Shown piece after piece: positions 8,682 through 23,293 of a DNA stretch of 64,000 bases. Position 1 is the first letter of the stretch; each line of letters starts with the position of its first letter. A program made the position numbers and the translations under genes. The notes under the pieces are model-generated. The model was not told where the DNA came from. It did no database searches and saw only the letters and a list, made by a program, of their open reading frames with translations. The stretch comes from Dermatophagoides farinae (Eukaryota; Arthropoda; Arachnida; Sarcoptiformes; Pyroglyphidae). Location of the stretch: contig NC_134682.1 in NCBI RefSeq assembly GCF_024713945.1, positions 3,224,001-3,288,000 of the forward strand. Direction: 5' to 3'.

Positions 8682-10270
8682 ATGATTGGTAAAAAAAATT
8701 CATTCAAATTCTATTGGATCGGCAGATTTCGATATAAATTTTCCGAACATTTAATCAACTTCTATGAACAAAAAGTTCCAAAAAATTCGATGAAAACATT
8801 ACCGAAAAAAACGGATAATCAATATGATAGTGATGTCAATCAGATTGATTGGAGTATTCGATATTCATTTGGTTTAGGTAATTATGCCACTATATTTGAC
8901 TATATGATCAACATTCATTCTATTAATGAAAATTTTAAAAGATGAATATTTCGCTTTGGCTCTGTGTACAACACTGGGTTTACGTGGTTTAATCGCCTTA
9001 TTAGATCGTTCCTATTGGCAAGATGCAAAAAGACAAATGTATTTTGGAAGTTTTTTTGGAGTCTACAATGCTCATCCATTTCATATTGAAACATTATGTT
9101 TTGTTTGGGCTTTCAATTGTCTCAACATTCAATTATCTTCATTATTCTGTCGGTTAAAACATTTAAAATGGCTTAATATTATTATGGTACTTGAAGAACG
9201 AATTTCATCAAAAAATATTGGTAAACAAATTTTTTCTTTTACAAATCGATAATAAATTAATTTCATCAATTTATTTCTTAGGTCTTAAATCGGACGAGCT
9301 AAAAGAAATTAAATCCAAAGCAGTACTTATGTCATATTTTATTCGTAACACTATCATTTGGTTATCATCTATATGTTATTTGATTTTGACATATAAATTT
9401 TTCAATGCTTATACTTTCATTGAATTCATCATTTTCGGCATACCATGGAGCATTTTCTATCTGATCAATACAGCATTGATAACATCATCGATTTACTATA
9501 CAAATTTCTACGTATTTCTCATTTCCGACATAATGCGTGTGAAATTTATACGTTTTGAAAGAATGTTGGATTTATTGACGGATATCGCAAAAGATGATTA
9601 CTTTAATCGTAATCCAAAAATACGTAGATTAATATTGGAACGAAATCTGTATCAATCATATCATTATTTGAATAGTTTAATGGTTGAATATGATGTCTAT
9701 AATAGTATCTGGAAATGGTTGGCTACATTTTCATTGTTTTGGCGTTTCATTATCATAAATTTTGTTTCATTTATCGCCATTTTTTATGATATGCCACCAA
9801 CATTCAAACTAATGTATCGATCCATATTTATAAGTGAAAATTTTGCTTTTTTAATGTTTTTACTAAAAGTTGGCATTATACACATAAACATGGCCAATGC
9901 TGCTAAACGTTTACGACGATTTCTTTATCATATGAATTCTCCAACATTATCGTTAAAAATAAAGGTTTGTATAATCAATATGATTGACCACATTGATTGA
10001 TTAATTTAATTTATTTTTATTATTAAATAGACAATCGATTATGTAACATTTTTACAAGAACCTCAACGATTTGGTCAAACGACCATTACTGGACATCTTA
10101 TACAATTCAAAAATGTGTTTCTTGTAAGTTTCTATCTTTTGATAGGACAGAAAAAATTATTTCAATTGATTTTTTTTTTTTTTTTTGAATGAAAAACATT
10201 TTAGATCATAAGAGAATTTTCTAGTTACTTTCTTCTATTGGCTAGCATTTCAATACGACTTATTTTATGA
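8682..10270 (+). CDS. Gustatory-receptor-like seven-helix protein, copy 1
   Basis: Five exons, 8682-8877, 8942-9220, 9282-9964, 10031-10123 and 10205-10270, splice in phase to 438 residues. The intracellular N-terminus has FYWIGRFRYKFSEHL. Hydrophobic segments then follow at about residues 70-90, 105-130, 180-200, 210-250, 310-335, 345-370 and the last 20 residues. The end reads REFSSYFLLLASISIR, close to the TY-hydrophobic signature of insect gustatory receptor C-termini but without the Gln-Phe pair. The last two introns are phase 0, as in the insect chemoreceptor superfamily. It is the first of three tandem paralogues sharing PFHIE..C.VWA.NC.NIQ and YYTNFY. Likely a ligand-gated cation channel in sensory neurons, by family; the ligand is unknown. 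Confidence 0.72.
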
Positions 10271-10971
10271 AAAAAAAACAACACAAGACATTATTACCTC
10301 ATTTCCTAATTCCATTAATTTAATAAAAATAAGAATAAAATAACACATGATGATGATTTTTAACAATTTTTCAATCATTGTTGTTATTGTCAATCAATAA
10401 ACTCATGATTGAACTAATAAATGAAAAAAACAACCATTAACTGTAGAAAAATAGAATCGATTAATTTATTGTTTTTGTTGTTGTTGTTGTTCAAAAAAAA
10501 AAAATGAAAAATTCTGGGCCAACTTTCTGAAAAAATAAAAAAATAGGGTGTCGATAGTGGATTCTGATTTCTTTTTCACATTTCATCATACATACTGTAC
10601 ATTGTAGAAGTAATCAACAGTGTCAGACTTTTCCGGACACACACACAATCACATAAAATTGTTCATTCGAATAAAAACTTTTTCTTCTATAGATCGATTT
10701 ACGATTACCGATTTGAATTCAGAGTGATGATGATGATGATGATGATAGTTTTGATCGTGACATTTTTGAAGAAAAAGGAAAAAAACAGATACGGAAAAAG
10801 ATTGATTGTTGTTATTTGTGCATGACTTTCTTAGGTACATTTTTGTGTTTACAGTGGCGGTCGATTTCATGGAAAGAAAGTAATTAAGAATCTTTTGAAC
10901 AAAAAAGTGTCCATGTCTAACAATTGTTATGATGATCAAGCAAAAAGGCCAGAAATAATAATTTGTTATAA
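10271..10971. other. Spacer between chemoreceptor copies 1 and 2
   Basis: A+T-rich DNA with an ATG triplet run near 10726-10746. The minus-strand frame over 10649-10939 is rich in His/Tyr from the same repeat and is not accepted as a gene. Confidence 0.5.
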
Positions 10972-12598
10972 ATGAAAAATTATTTTTTTTCTTCTTTTTA
11001 TAAATTATTTTTTATGCGATTCAAAATGATGAGATGGAAAAATATACGATTCTATTGGTTTGGTCGGTTTCGTTATAAATTTTCTGACCATTTAATTAAT
11101 CATTATGAGAAAAATGTTCCCAAAAAATTGATGAAATTCGAAACAAGTGCAAAATATTTTGACGAAATTGATAAAAAACGTAAACGATATATGTTTGGAT
11201 TAGGTAAATGAAATGTTGATTAGTTTTTAATTATTGAAAATCCATTTTTTTTTTTTTTTTTTTTTTTTGATTCAACAGATGAAATATTTGCATTAACACT
11301 TTGTCTGATACTTGGAATAAGAGGATTCTATGCATTAATCGATCAAACATATTGGTCCGATAATGAAAGACAAATGTATTTTGGAAGTTTTTTTCGTTTA
11401 TGTAATGCTCATCCGTTTCATATTGAAATATTATGTATTGTTTGGGCATTAAATTGTATCAATATTCAAATGTTATCATTGTTTTGCCGTATGAAACATT
11501 TACGATGGCTAAATATTGTTATAGCACTTGAAGAGAAAATTCCAACAGAAAATATTGGTATTAATTTGAATCTGATATTATTGAATGAATAAATGATAAA
11601 TTTTTTTTTATTTGATCAATCAACAGGCCTAAAATCAGAAGAATTCAATGGATTCAAACAAAGATCTTTGGTCATGTCATTTTTCATTCGAAATACAATC
11701 ATCTGGTTAGCATCGATCGCCTTCATATTCATAACATGGAAATTCTTAATCAACTATTCATTTTTCGATTTTCTTATTTATGGTATTGTCTGGGGATTGT
11801 TTTATGCTTTCACTACTATAGTGATAACATCATCGATTTATTATACAAATTTCTACATAATCATGATTGCCGATTTTTTTCGAGTTAAATTTGCACGTTT
11901 TGAAGAAATGCTTAACCGATTGGAAAAAATAAGTCAACAGAATCCGAAATTTTTGTTTAAAATTCGTTCAATGCATGCATTCCGTTATTTAAATCGTCTT
12001 ATATATGAGTATGAATTATTCAATCAATCATGGAGATGGAATATTTCATTTGTATTATTTTGGCGTTTTATCATTATAAATATTGTAACATTTGTGGCTA
12101 TTTTCTACGAGATGTCACCACAATTTACACTAATATATCGTTCAGTTTTCTTTAGTGAGAATTTTTCCTTCTTATCGGTCATGATTCAAGTTGCTTATAT
12201 TCATTTAACAATGAATCAAACAGGCAAACGTTTACGACAGATTTTACTTAAACATCAAGAACAACAATCGATTCGATTCCGATTGAAGGTTAGTTTGTAC
12301 TGAAATTTCAGCATTTTTCATGTTTTTTTTTGTTGGTAAATTATTTTGCTCTTTGAATAGTTAACAGAATATGTAAAATTTCTCGTCGAACCATATCGAT
12401 TTGGACAGGAAACTATAATTGGAAACGTTATTCAATTGAAACATATGTTTATAGTATGTCATTTTAATTTTATCCATTCATTTTAAATTCCATTCATTCC
12501 TATTCACTCATATTTAGTTAATTCGTGAATTTTCCACTTATTTTCTATTGATGGCCAGTATTTCATTGCGATTTGATTTGATTTCATTTCAAAAATAA
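10972..12598 (+). CDS. Gustatory-receptor-like seven-helix protein, copy 2
   Basis: Exons 10972-11203, 11279-11557, 11627-12288, 12361-12453 and 12518-12598 join in phase to 448 residues, with the same intron positions and phases as copy 1. Exon 2 (279 bp) and exon 4 (93 bp) have exactly the same length in both. The product keeps FYWFGRFRYKFSDHLI, NAHPFHIEILCIVWALNC and the YYTNFY segment, and ends REFSTYFLLMASISLRF plus a slightly longer tail. The first intron contains a 24-base T run just before its acceptor, a long pyrimidine tract. Upstream in-frame Mets (10972, 11017, 11026, 11029) make the exact start uncertain. Same predicted role as copy 1. Confidence 0.72.
11245..11268 (+). repeat. 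T24 homopolymer inside intron 1 of chemoreceptor copy 2
   Basis: Twenty-four T lie 9 bases before the acceptor TTCAACAG, so the run doubles as the polypyrimidine tract. Confidence 0.85.
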
Positions 12599-13317
12599 TT
12601 TGGAGAAATCAGCTTTTTTGACTTTTAATAATCGTAATCGTAATCGGAAAAAAATTAAAAAAGTTTCGATTCAATCTTCTCTTTTTTTCGTCATTAGAAA
12701 TAGTCAAAAAAAAAACTAGTGAAAATAATAATTCCCTGACATATTTGTAGCCTTTACCTTCTGTAATTGTACCTTTTGAATCGATTTTGAATGAATAAAA
12801 AAAACGAAAAATAAAATGAAAACAAAGTTTATTAGAAAAAGTTTCAGTCAATTACTAATTATATATAAAATTAATGGTTTAATTATATTTTTTTTTACAA
12901 CTAAAAAAATAAATCAATGAATGTTTGTTCAAAAAAAAAACATTCAACACATTCAATGGCAAATCATTCATTTGCGATTGCTGTCACAAGGAATTGATTG
13001 TTTTGATGATCATGAAAATATCATTCTTATTCCGGTTCTGTTTTTATTGTCTTGAGTTATTTCATATTTTTTTGTCAAAAAAAAAAAATTTTCTTGATCA
13101 ATAAATTGTTGGGCCTTATAATGATCGATCGAAAATGTCGTCTACAAAATGCACTGGAAAAATTTAATGACTATTTAAAATTATTATTCAAAATCTGATT
13201 GGCCTACCTGGTTTACAGTCTGAAATTTTTTTTTTTTTTTTTTTTTGTTATTCGACAATGAGCAGTAAGCAAAAAATGATCAAATTCATTGTTTAATTTA
13301 AAAAAAAATCTCCAGAA
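12599..13317. other. Spacer between chemoreceptor copies 2 and 3
   Basis: No gene seen. The 80-residue minus-strand frame at 12609-12851 is hydrophobic and Lys-rich from T/A runs. A long T run sits near 13228-13246. Confidence 0.5.
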
Positions 13318-14918
13318 ATGATATTTTTCAATAATAAATTCAATTCATTTTCATTACATCGTGATCAACAATTGATTTATAATAATCATCATCGTAATGA
13401 TGATATTGGTTACGAAAAACGATCATCATTTCATTTTTTTTGGCTAGGACGTTATCGTTATAAGTTTACCGAACATCTATTAAATCATTATCAACGATTT
13501 GTTCCTAAATCATTGATGACATTGTTGATTGATCAGGAAAAATTTTACAATCAAAATGCTAAAATCGATTGGAATAAACGTTATTCATTTACTTTGGGTA
13601 AGTTTTTTGATATTTTACTGTGATTTTAATTCAATCAATATTTATATTTGAACAAAAAAAAGATGAATATTTTGCATTGGCTCTATGTATTGTATTGGCT
13701 ATTCGTGGATCATATGCATTGATCGATCAAACCTATTGGAATGATAGAAAACGACAAATTTATTTTGGTAGTTTTTTCGGTGTTTTTGGTGCAAATCCAT
13801 TCCATGTGGAAATGTTATGTGTAGTATGGGCATTGAATTGTATCAATATACAAATGACATCATTGTTTTTACGTTTAAAACATTTAAAATGGCTTAATAT
13901 TTTGATGGCACTTGAAGATCGTATTTCACCGAAAAATATCGGCATTAAACCTGATGAATGGAAAAAATTAAAAATAAAGATCAATATTATGTCACATTTT
14001 AATCGTAATACAACAATTTGGCTATCATCAATTGCTGGAATATTTATTGGATGGCAATTTTATAAAAAATATTCTACATATGATTTCATTGTATTCGGAT
14101 TAATATGGATTTTATTTTACGTCATAACAACATTATTGGTTACAACAACCATTTATTATACAAATTTTTATATATTCTTAATTGCCGATTTAATGCGTAC
14201 TAAATTTGCACGTTTCGAAAAAATGGTCAACATATTTGTTGAATTATCAACAAATGATAAATTCAATCATCATATTTTGATGGAAAAAAATATGACAATA
14301 TCATTTCGTTATATGAATTTTCTAATGAAAGAATATGATGCTTATAATAAATCATGGAAATGGCTAGTAACATTTTCATTAGTTTGGCGTTTTGTTATCA
14401 TCAATTTTGTTGCATTTATTGCCATTTTTTTTGATATGCCACCAACATTTAAACTTGCATATCGTTCTATTTTTTTAAGTGAAAATTTTTCACTATTTTC
14501 AATTCTTTTTCAAGTCGGTTTCATTCACATTGGTATGCATAAATCAGCAAATCGTTTACGACAAGTTAATCATTGTTGTTTTCGACGATTTCATTCATTA
14601 TCATTTCAAATGAAAGTAAGTGACAGATTTGATTTTTCTTTTCTTTTTTTTTATCGATGATGATAATATTTTCTCATAGTGTTGTAGATATGAAGATTTT
14701 TTGGTCAATCCATATAAATTCGGTCAACTAACTGCTACTGGACATTTGATTCAATTAAAACATATATTCATTGTAGGTATAAAATAGTAAAAAGTGGAAC
14801 CAAAAAAAAACTAATCCTTTAATCCTTTTTTGTATTTATTTATCCAAAGCTTGTACGTGAATTTACTGTTTATTTTTTCCTATTGGCTGGATTTTCATTA
14901 CGTATGGAAATTTTGTGA
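13318..14918 (+). CDS. Gustatory-receptor-like seven-helix protein, copy 3
   Basis: Four exons, 13318-13597, 13663-14615, 14680-14772 and 14850-14918, give 464 residues. The N-terminus carries an extra 30-residue polar leader rich in Asn, His and Asp before FFWLGRYRYKFTEHLL. The intron that interrupts copies 1 and 2 after ENIG/KNIG is absent: the frame runs straight through KNIGIKPDEWKK. The remaining intron positions and phases match. The C-terminus reads REFTVYFFLLAGFSLR. Relative to its sisters it has DMPPTFKL and ISENF-like LSENF before helix 6. Predicted role as copy 1. The tandem arrangement and shared intron plan show local duplication. Confidence 0.73.
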
Positions 14919-17469
<2,551 letters not shown>

Positions 17470-17657
17470 TTTTTTTGTACTGTTTACCCGAATATCGATT
17501 ATTATATTTATTTATTATTACTATTGACAATAATTAATACGGTCACACATCCAAAATCAATCACAGTCTGTCTGTTTTATTTCTGTCATAAATATGATTT
17601 GCCTGTATGCATAAACATGTAAACGATCGAAGCAATTATATCTGGAAAATACTGATA

Positions 17658-17663
17658 AATAAA
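17658..17663 (+). promoter_or_regulatory. Poly(A) signal AATAAA after actin 1
   Basis: AATAAA about 190 bp after the actin 1 stop codon, a plausible 3' end signal. The motif is common by chance in DNA this A+T-rich. Confidence 0.35.
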
Positions 17664-19100
17664 ATCAAGCCGAATATCAACAAAAAAAAACAATTAAACT
17701 TTTATAATTTTTTTGCTAATTTTCAACGTTACAATGATGGTGAGATTTGTAACTGGTTTTTTTTCTAGTGTCGCCATCTTTTCGAAAATTTTATTAATAG
17801 AAATTTGATTTCTTCTGATCATTCATTGATTTTAATGGTCATTTTGAAGAAATTCTATGATAATTTCTAATTTTTTTTTCACACTTATTCAATATTAAAG
17901 AAATTTTTTTGTTTCTATGAATGAAAATTCCATACAAATAAATAGAAAAAAAACAGGTGAAATTTAGTTTTTGTTGTTGTTATTGCTGTTTGTTCATGTT
18001 GGCATCAAGACCCCACTTATGATTCAAGTACATTTATATACAAGAAATCTTTCAATCTGTATATCATGCATATGAGTATGTGTATGTTTGGAAATAATTC
18101 AACTAAGAAAATTAGTTGAAATTGAAATAATAATATTCATGGTATGGCATTCCAATCAAATCTCTGGTTATATTTATCATACGATTGTTAAATGACGATG
18201 AGATTCTTCTTCTTCTTTTTTTTATTGCTTCAAGATTCCATCATCGAAACAACAAAACATATTGTTATAAATAAAATTGTAATAAATTTATAAAATGGTT
18301 GAATATGGTAAGCCTTGAACATAAATGGTAGAAAACAGAATCTGATTCACATTTCATCAAATAAGAAAAAAAAGGGAAAAAACAACAACAACAACAACAA
18401 CACCATTATAGCATTGAATCTCTCTTCTCTTATTCTTGTATACAGAAACAAGCTCAACAGTTTGAACCAGATTCTGATTATACGCCAAACAAACATCATA
18501 TTTATGGTTATCTTTAGATTTCGGAAATTCTTATTCTCTACTGTCTACCATGAGAACAACATCAATGATGATGATGAGGATGATGATGATGATGATGGGT
18601 AGTAGTGGTAAAAAGTGATTTTTCACAAATATTCACAGTCAATACAAAAAATAAAAATAAAATACGATGAGCAAAATTGGCATCAAATAAAATTGAAAAA
18701 TTCCCTCATTTTTTTTGCATTTCTTTTTACTCTGAGTTTCATACCAAGGAAGTTGTATGCAAAAAAAATGACTATACAAGCAACATGTACAGTTCGTTGC
18801 TTTATTCATGACATGAATTTGAAGCACAAACACACACACACACAAAAAAAAATTTGAACGAAAAATAAATCCAAACACAGTTTGATTTGAATTCTAGACA
18901 TATATTAATTCTATTTTTGTTTCGAAAATGATGAGATCGTCTTCATCATCATCATCATCATCAGAGATTGTGAATCCTAACCGAAATAGCTGAAAACATT
19001 TGTTGAATAAAGTGTGATCCCCGATATGTTTTGATGATTCGTCTAAATACATTTACATCATTCGCCACACACACACACACAGTAATTCGACAGGCATGCA

Positions 19101-19124
19101 TTTTTTTTTTTTTTTTTTTTTTTT
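19101..19124 (+). repeat. T24 homopolymer
   Basis: Twenty-four consecutive T, in the actin spacer. Confidence 0.85.
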
Positions 19125-19572
19125 GGTTTGATAGCTGTGGCTTGATTTGGACAGAATATGTTGATATGACGATGGTGTGTGTTTGTGTATCTTAATGATG
19201 GTTAGGAAATATCGTTTTTTCCATTAAATGAAAGACGTCTTACACATGGTCTTTTTTTCGAAACGAATACTATGAATGTCTATATTCTTGATCTAAAAAT
19301 GCACATATTTGTGTGTGTATTTGGTGGGAAATAATTCTACTTCATAAATTCTTGTAAAATACGGGCGTTGTCGTTATTCCAATGTTGCAATGTTTAAACA
19401 TTTTGGCTACACCACTACAATGAAGAATCTAAATTGAAGAAGCAAATCATCAAAACTCATTCAACATATCTATTGGAATTGGTTGAAAGATTTTCACTTT
19501 CTACTCATCCTCCTCTTTTTTCCTCCAGAATGATGATTGCCTACAAATCAAAGCATATTTTTACATAGTTGA

Positions 19573-19610
19573 TATAAAAACATTGATTGGAATGTTCAAC
19601 AGATTCAGTT
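19573..19610 (+). promoter_or_regulatory. Core promoter of actin 2 (TATA box plus arthropod initiator)
   Basis: TATAAAA at 19573-19579 is followed by TCAGTT at 19605-19610, the arthropod initiator consensus, with the start A at 19607 some 34 bases after the first T of the TATA box. That is close to the usual spacing. It predicts an untranslated leader of about 107 bases before the ATG at 19714. Confidence 0.6.
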
Positions 19611-19707
19611 TCGTTTCGAAGTTGCCAGCGTTACGTTGCGTGTTTCCTAAAAAAAAAATTTTAAACTGTTCACTTGATTCTATTCAAGTTCCAAAAAAAT
19701 TTCCTGA

Positions 19708-20844
<1,137 letters not shown>

Positions 20845-21199
20845 ACATCACATACAATCTACCATCAGCCATTCGAACATACAGGAAACACCAAGGATAT
20901 ATATTTTATATCGAATATTTATTATTTATTTGTTTGTATTGATATAAAATAATTTATATATAAAAAAAAGAAACAATTCAATTGAATAACTAATTATGCT
21001 GGCCAACATCAAAATGAAAAATTATTTTGAAAAAATTGAAAAATAATAATAAATTTTATTGCAGTTCAGTTACACAAACAAATAATAATAAACAATAACA
21101 TCAAAAAAAACCAGAAAGATAAATAAAGAATAAATGTTCAACAAACCGTCATTTTACATATATGATTGATCACAGTCGGTCTTTCGGTCAGTGATTCCA
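20845..21199. other. Convergent 3' interval between actin 2 and the MOSPD2-like gene
   Basis: Both genes end into this 355-bp stretch. AATAAA at 21048-21053 could serve actin 2; several minus-strand AATAAA-type motifs also occur. Otherwise A/T-rich. Confidence 0.4.
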
Positions 21200-23293
21200 C
21201 TATTTGGTCATCATATATTTGACTAAACGATTATTGAAATCTAAACACGAGGGAAAACTAAATAACCATATTAGTACAATGACCGTGAGCATTATCATGA
21301 TAATCAATAACATGTTCATCCATGATTGTCGATGTTCAAGTTTGCGACATTTTTGCCGCAATCGTTTCATTTCATCTATAAATGTTTCCATTTTTGGCCT
21401 TGTTGATCTTTTACGACGATGAATCATCATCATATTATTATCATCATCATCATTATTATTATTCATAAACGATTCATTATTATTATCATTATCAAATTTG
21501 ACCAAAAGTTTGTGTATATAAATCTGGTGATCGTCGATACCTTTAATGAATAGCTTATTGAATTCATTCAAATTTTTCAAGTGCATCTGTGCATTCAACA
21601 TTGTTGAAGACATTAAAATAAGGAATTTGTCCTGAATTTCATTCATTCCATTAATTAGGTCTGGATTTTTGCCAATATCATCATCATCCACATCCATATC
21701 CAAGTTTTCATCATCGGCAGTGGTATTACGAACAATGTTTATTGCAATGAATGCTCTTGGTAAAAGTACGCCTCGATTGGGCGTCACCGTATATCTATCC
21801 GAACAGTTGGATTGTATTTTGAATGCAAGCGATCGGTTCTGATGATTATTACGAACCATTATGTTGCCTGTTGTTGTTGTTGTTGTTGTTGTCATCGTAG
21901 TCATCATCGTCATTGCAGCAGTAGTCATCGTATTCGTAACTGTTTTTGCCATATTTTGATTAAAATTATTTTCCTTTTCTGGGTCGAAATTTCGTTTCAA
22001 TAAAAAACGTCTTTTAAAGTGGATTACATTTTGTGGATAAATAGTAGCTATATGTGAAAATGATTTCGATTCAGGCGAATGAACTAAGGCAATCTGTTCA
22101 GTTGTTAATGATGATGATGATGATGTTGTTGTTGTAGTTGTAGCCATTACTTCATCATCATCATTATCATCATCATCATCATTCGTTGTTTCCTTGTTTT
22201 GTTCATTAACATAATTAGTATCACCATTCGTTGATTGATGGATGGCCGATTTAATGGTAGAATTATTGGAATCAATCATTTTTGTTTGAAATTGTAGCTG
22301 TCGAGCTCTAATTGCTTCACGACTTTCACGTAAAAATGGTTCAAATTGATCTAAAAGTTGTTGAGCTTTTTCCGGAGAGATACCTACTTCTAAACAAGCT
22401 TCTTCAATTGTACGACAATTAACTGGAACGGCACGATAATCACGTACACAAGTACCACCCATAAAATCGGGCAAATTTTCCGACGTAATATATTGATTTA
22501 TATCATTCTTATTAGAAAATCGTATGATTGAAGTTAATAATGATGGAACAAATGTCATGGCTATTTTACGGAAAGCATTCAACATCCATGATAGTTCATA
22601 AACAATAACCAATCGTATACAGTAGGGAAAATATTTGAATGCAACATCGATTAGACTTTTCAATAGGTCAAGATCCATATTCGAATAACCGGCACCACTA
22701 CAATCGAAAACAATTGTACAACCATTTTCACCACTTTCCAAATCGACACGATTGATAGTGTAGAACAAAAATAATTTGACAAAATGTTCTAGGTCTTTTA
22801 TTTTTTTATGCATTCGAATACGTAGATAGATGACCGGATTACCTTGTCGATCTGGTTCATAAGAAAATAAGCCACCGATTTCAAAAAATTCTCTTGGAAA
22901 ATATTTTGCATCTAAATTAGGAAAATTAATCTCTTTTCGCCAACGTAATGCCGATATTAATAGCTCATAAGCATCTTCAACATTTCTTCGGCTCTGCAAC
23001 AGGTATCGTTTGACAAACCATTCAGAATTTCGTACACGTTCAATATCTTGTTCACAATATGATTCTATATAGTATTCATATTCAATTAAAAACATAAGAA
23101 AATATGAAAGAAAAAAAACAAACAACAAAAACTTACCTGCATTTTTAGGCCATTCATTTTCAAAAAAACGTTGACGAATCTTTGCTACTAATGGAGCACT
23201 TTTTGATGTATGAATTATCACCTTATTATTAGTAATGCCATTGGCTGTGGTTAATGATTTATCATTCGAAGAATGCTGTTGAATCATTGCCAT
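21200..23293 (-). CDS. MOSPD2-like protein: CRAL-TRIO, MSP-like and C-terminal membrane anchor
   Basis: Exons 23293-23137 and 23064-21200 are joined over a 72-bp intron (GTAAGT...TATATAG), giving 673 residues. Residues about 30-300 form a CRAL-TRIO module: a VWRKEI-like ALRWRKEINFPNLD, EIGGLFSYEPDRQGNPVIYLRIRM, then TIVFDCSGAGYSNMDLDLLK, LVIVYELSWMLNAFRKIAM and ENLPDFMGGTC. This order and wording match MOSPD2. A long Asn/Thr/Asp linker follows. An MSP-like part holds LAFKIQSNCSDRYTVTPNRG and a DKFLILMSS strand. A coiled coil precedes a terminal transmembrane helix (MLLIIMIMLTVIVLIWLF). MOSPD2 is an ER-anchored contact-site protein binding FFAT motifs; the same role is inferred. The MSP domain looks diverged and interrupted by an acidic insert. 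Confidence 0.85.
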   Translation of the reverse strand: MAMIQQHSSNDKSLTTANGITNNKVIIHTSKSAPLVAKIRQRFFENEWPKNAGKFLLFVFFLSYFLMFLIEYEYYIESYCEQDIERVRNSEWFVKRYLLQSRRNVEDAYELLISALRWRKEINFPNLDAKYFPREFFEIGGLFSYEPDRQGNPVIYLRIRMHKKIKDLEHFVKLFLFYTINRVDLESGENGCTIVFDCSGAGYSNMDLDLLKSLIDVAFKYFPYCIRLVIVYELSWMLNAFRKIAMTFVPSLLTSIIRFSNKNDINQYITSENLPDFMGGTCVRDYRAVPVNCRTIEEACLEVGISPEKAQQLLDQFEPFLRESREAIRARQLQFQTKMIDSNNSTIKSAIHQSTNGDTNYVNEQNKETTNDDDDDNDDDEVMATTTTTTSSSSSLTTEQIALVHSPESKSFSHIATIYPQNVIHFKRRFLLKRNFDPEKENNFNQNMAKTVTNTMTTAAMTMMTTMTTTTTTTTGNIMVRNNHQNRSLAFKIQSNCSDRYTVTPNRGVLLPRAFIAINIVRNTTADDENLDMDVDDDDIGKNPDLINGMNEIQDKFLILMSSTMLNAQMHLKNLNEFNKLFIKGIDDHQIYIHKLLVKFDNDNNNESFMNNNNDDDDNNMMMIHRRKRSTRPKMETFIDEMKRLRQKCRKLEHRQSWMNMLLIIMIMLTVIVLIWLFSFPSCLDFNNRLVKYMMTK
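23065..23136 (-). other. 72-bp in-frame intron of the MOSPD2-like gene
   Basis: The donor CAG|GTAAGT and acceptor TATATAG| are good. Removing the segment restores a plausible NAESYCEQDIERV reading. Left in, it adds 24 mostly Phe/Leu/Tyr residues without a stop. Confidence 0.75.
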
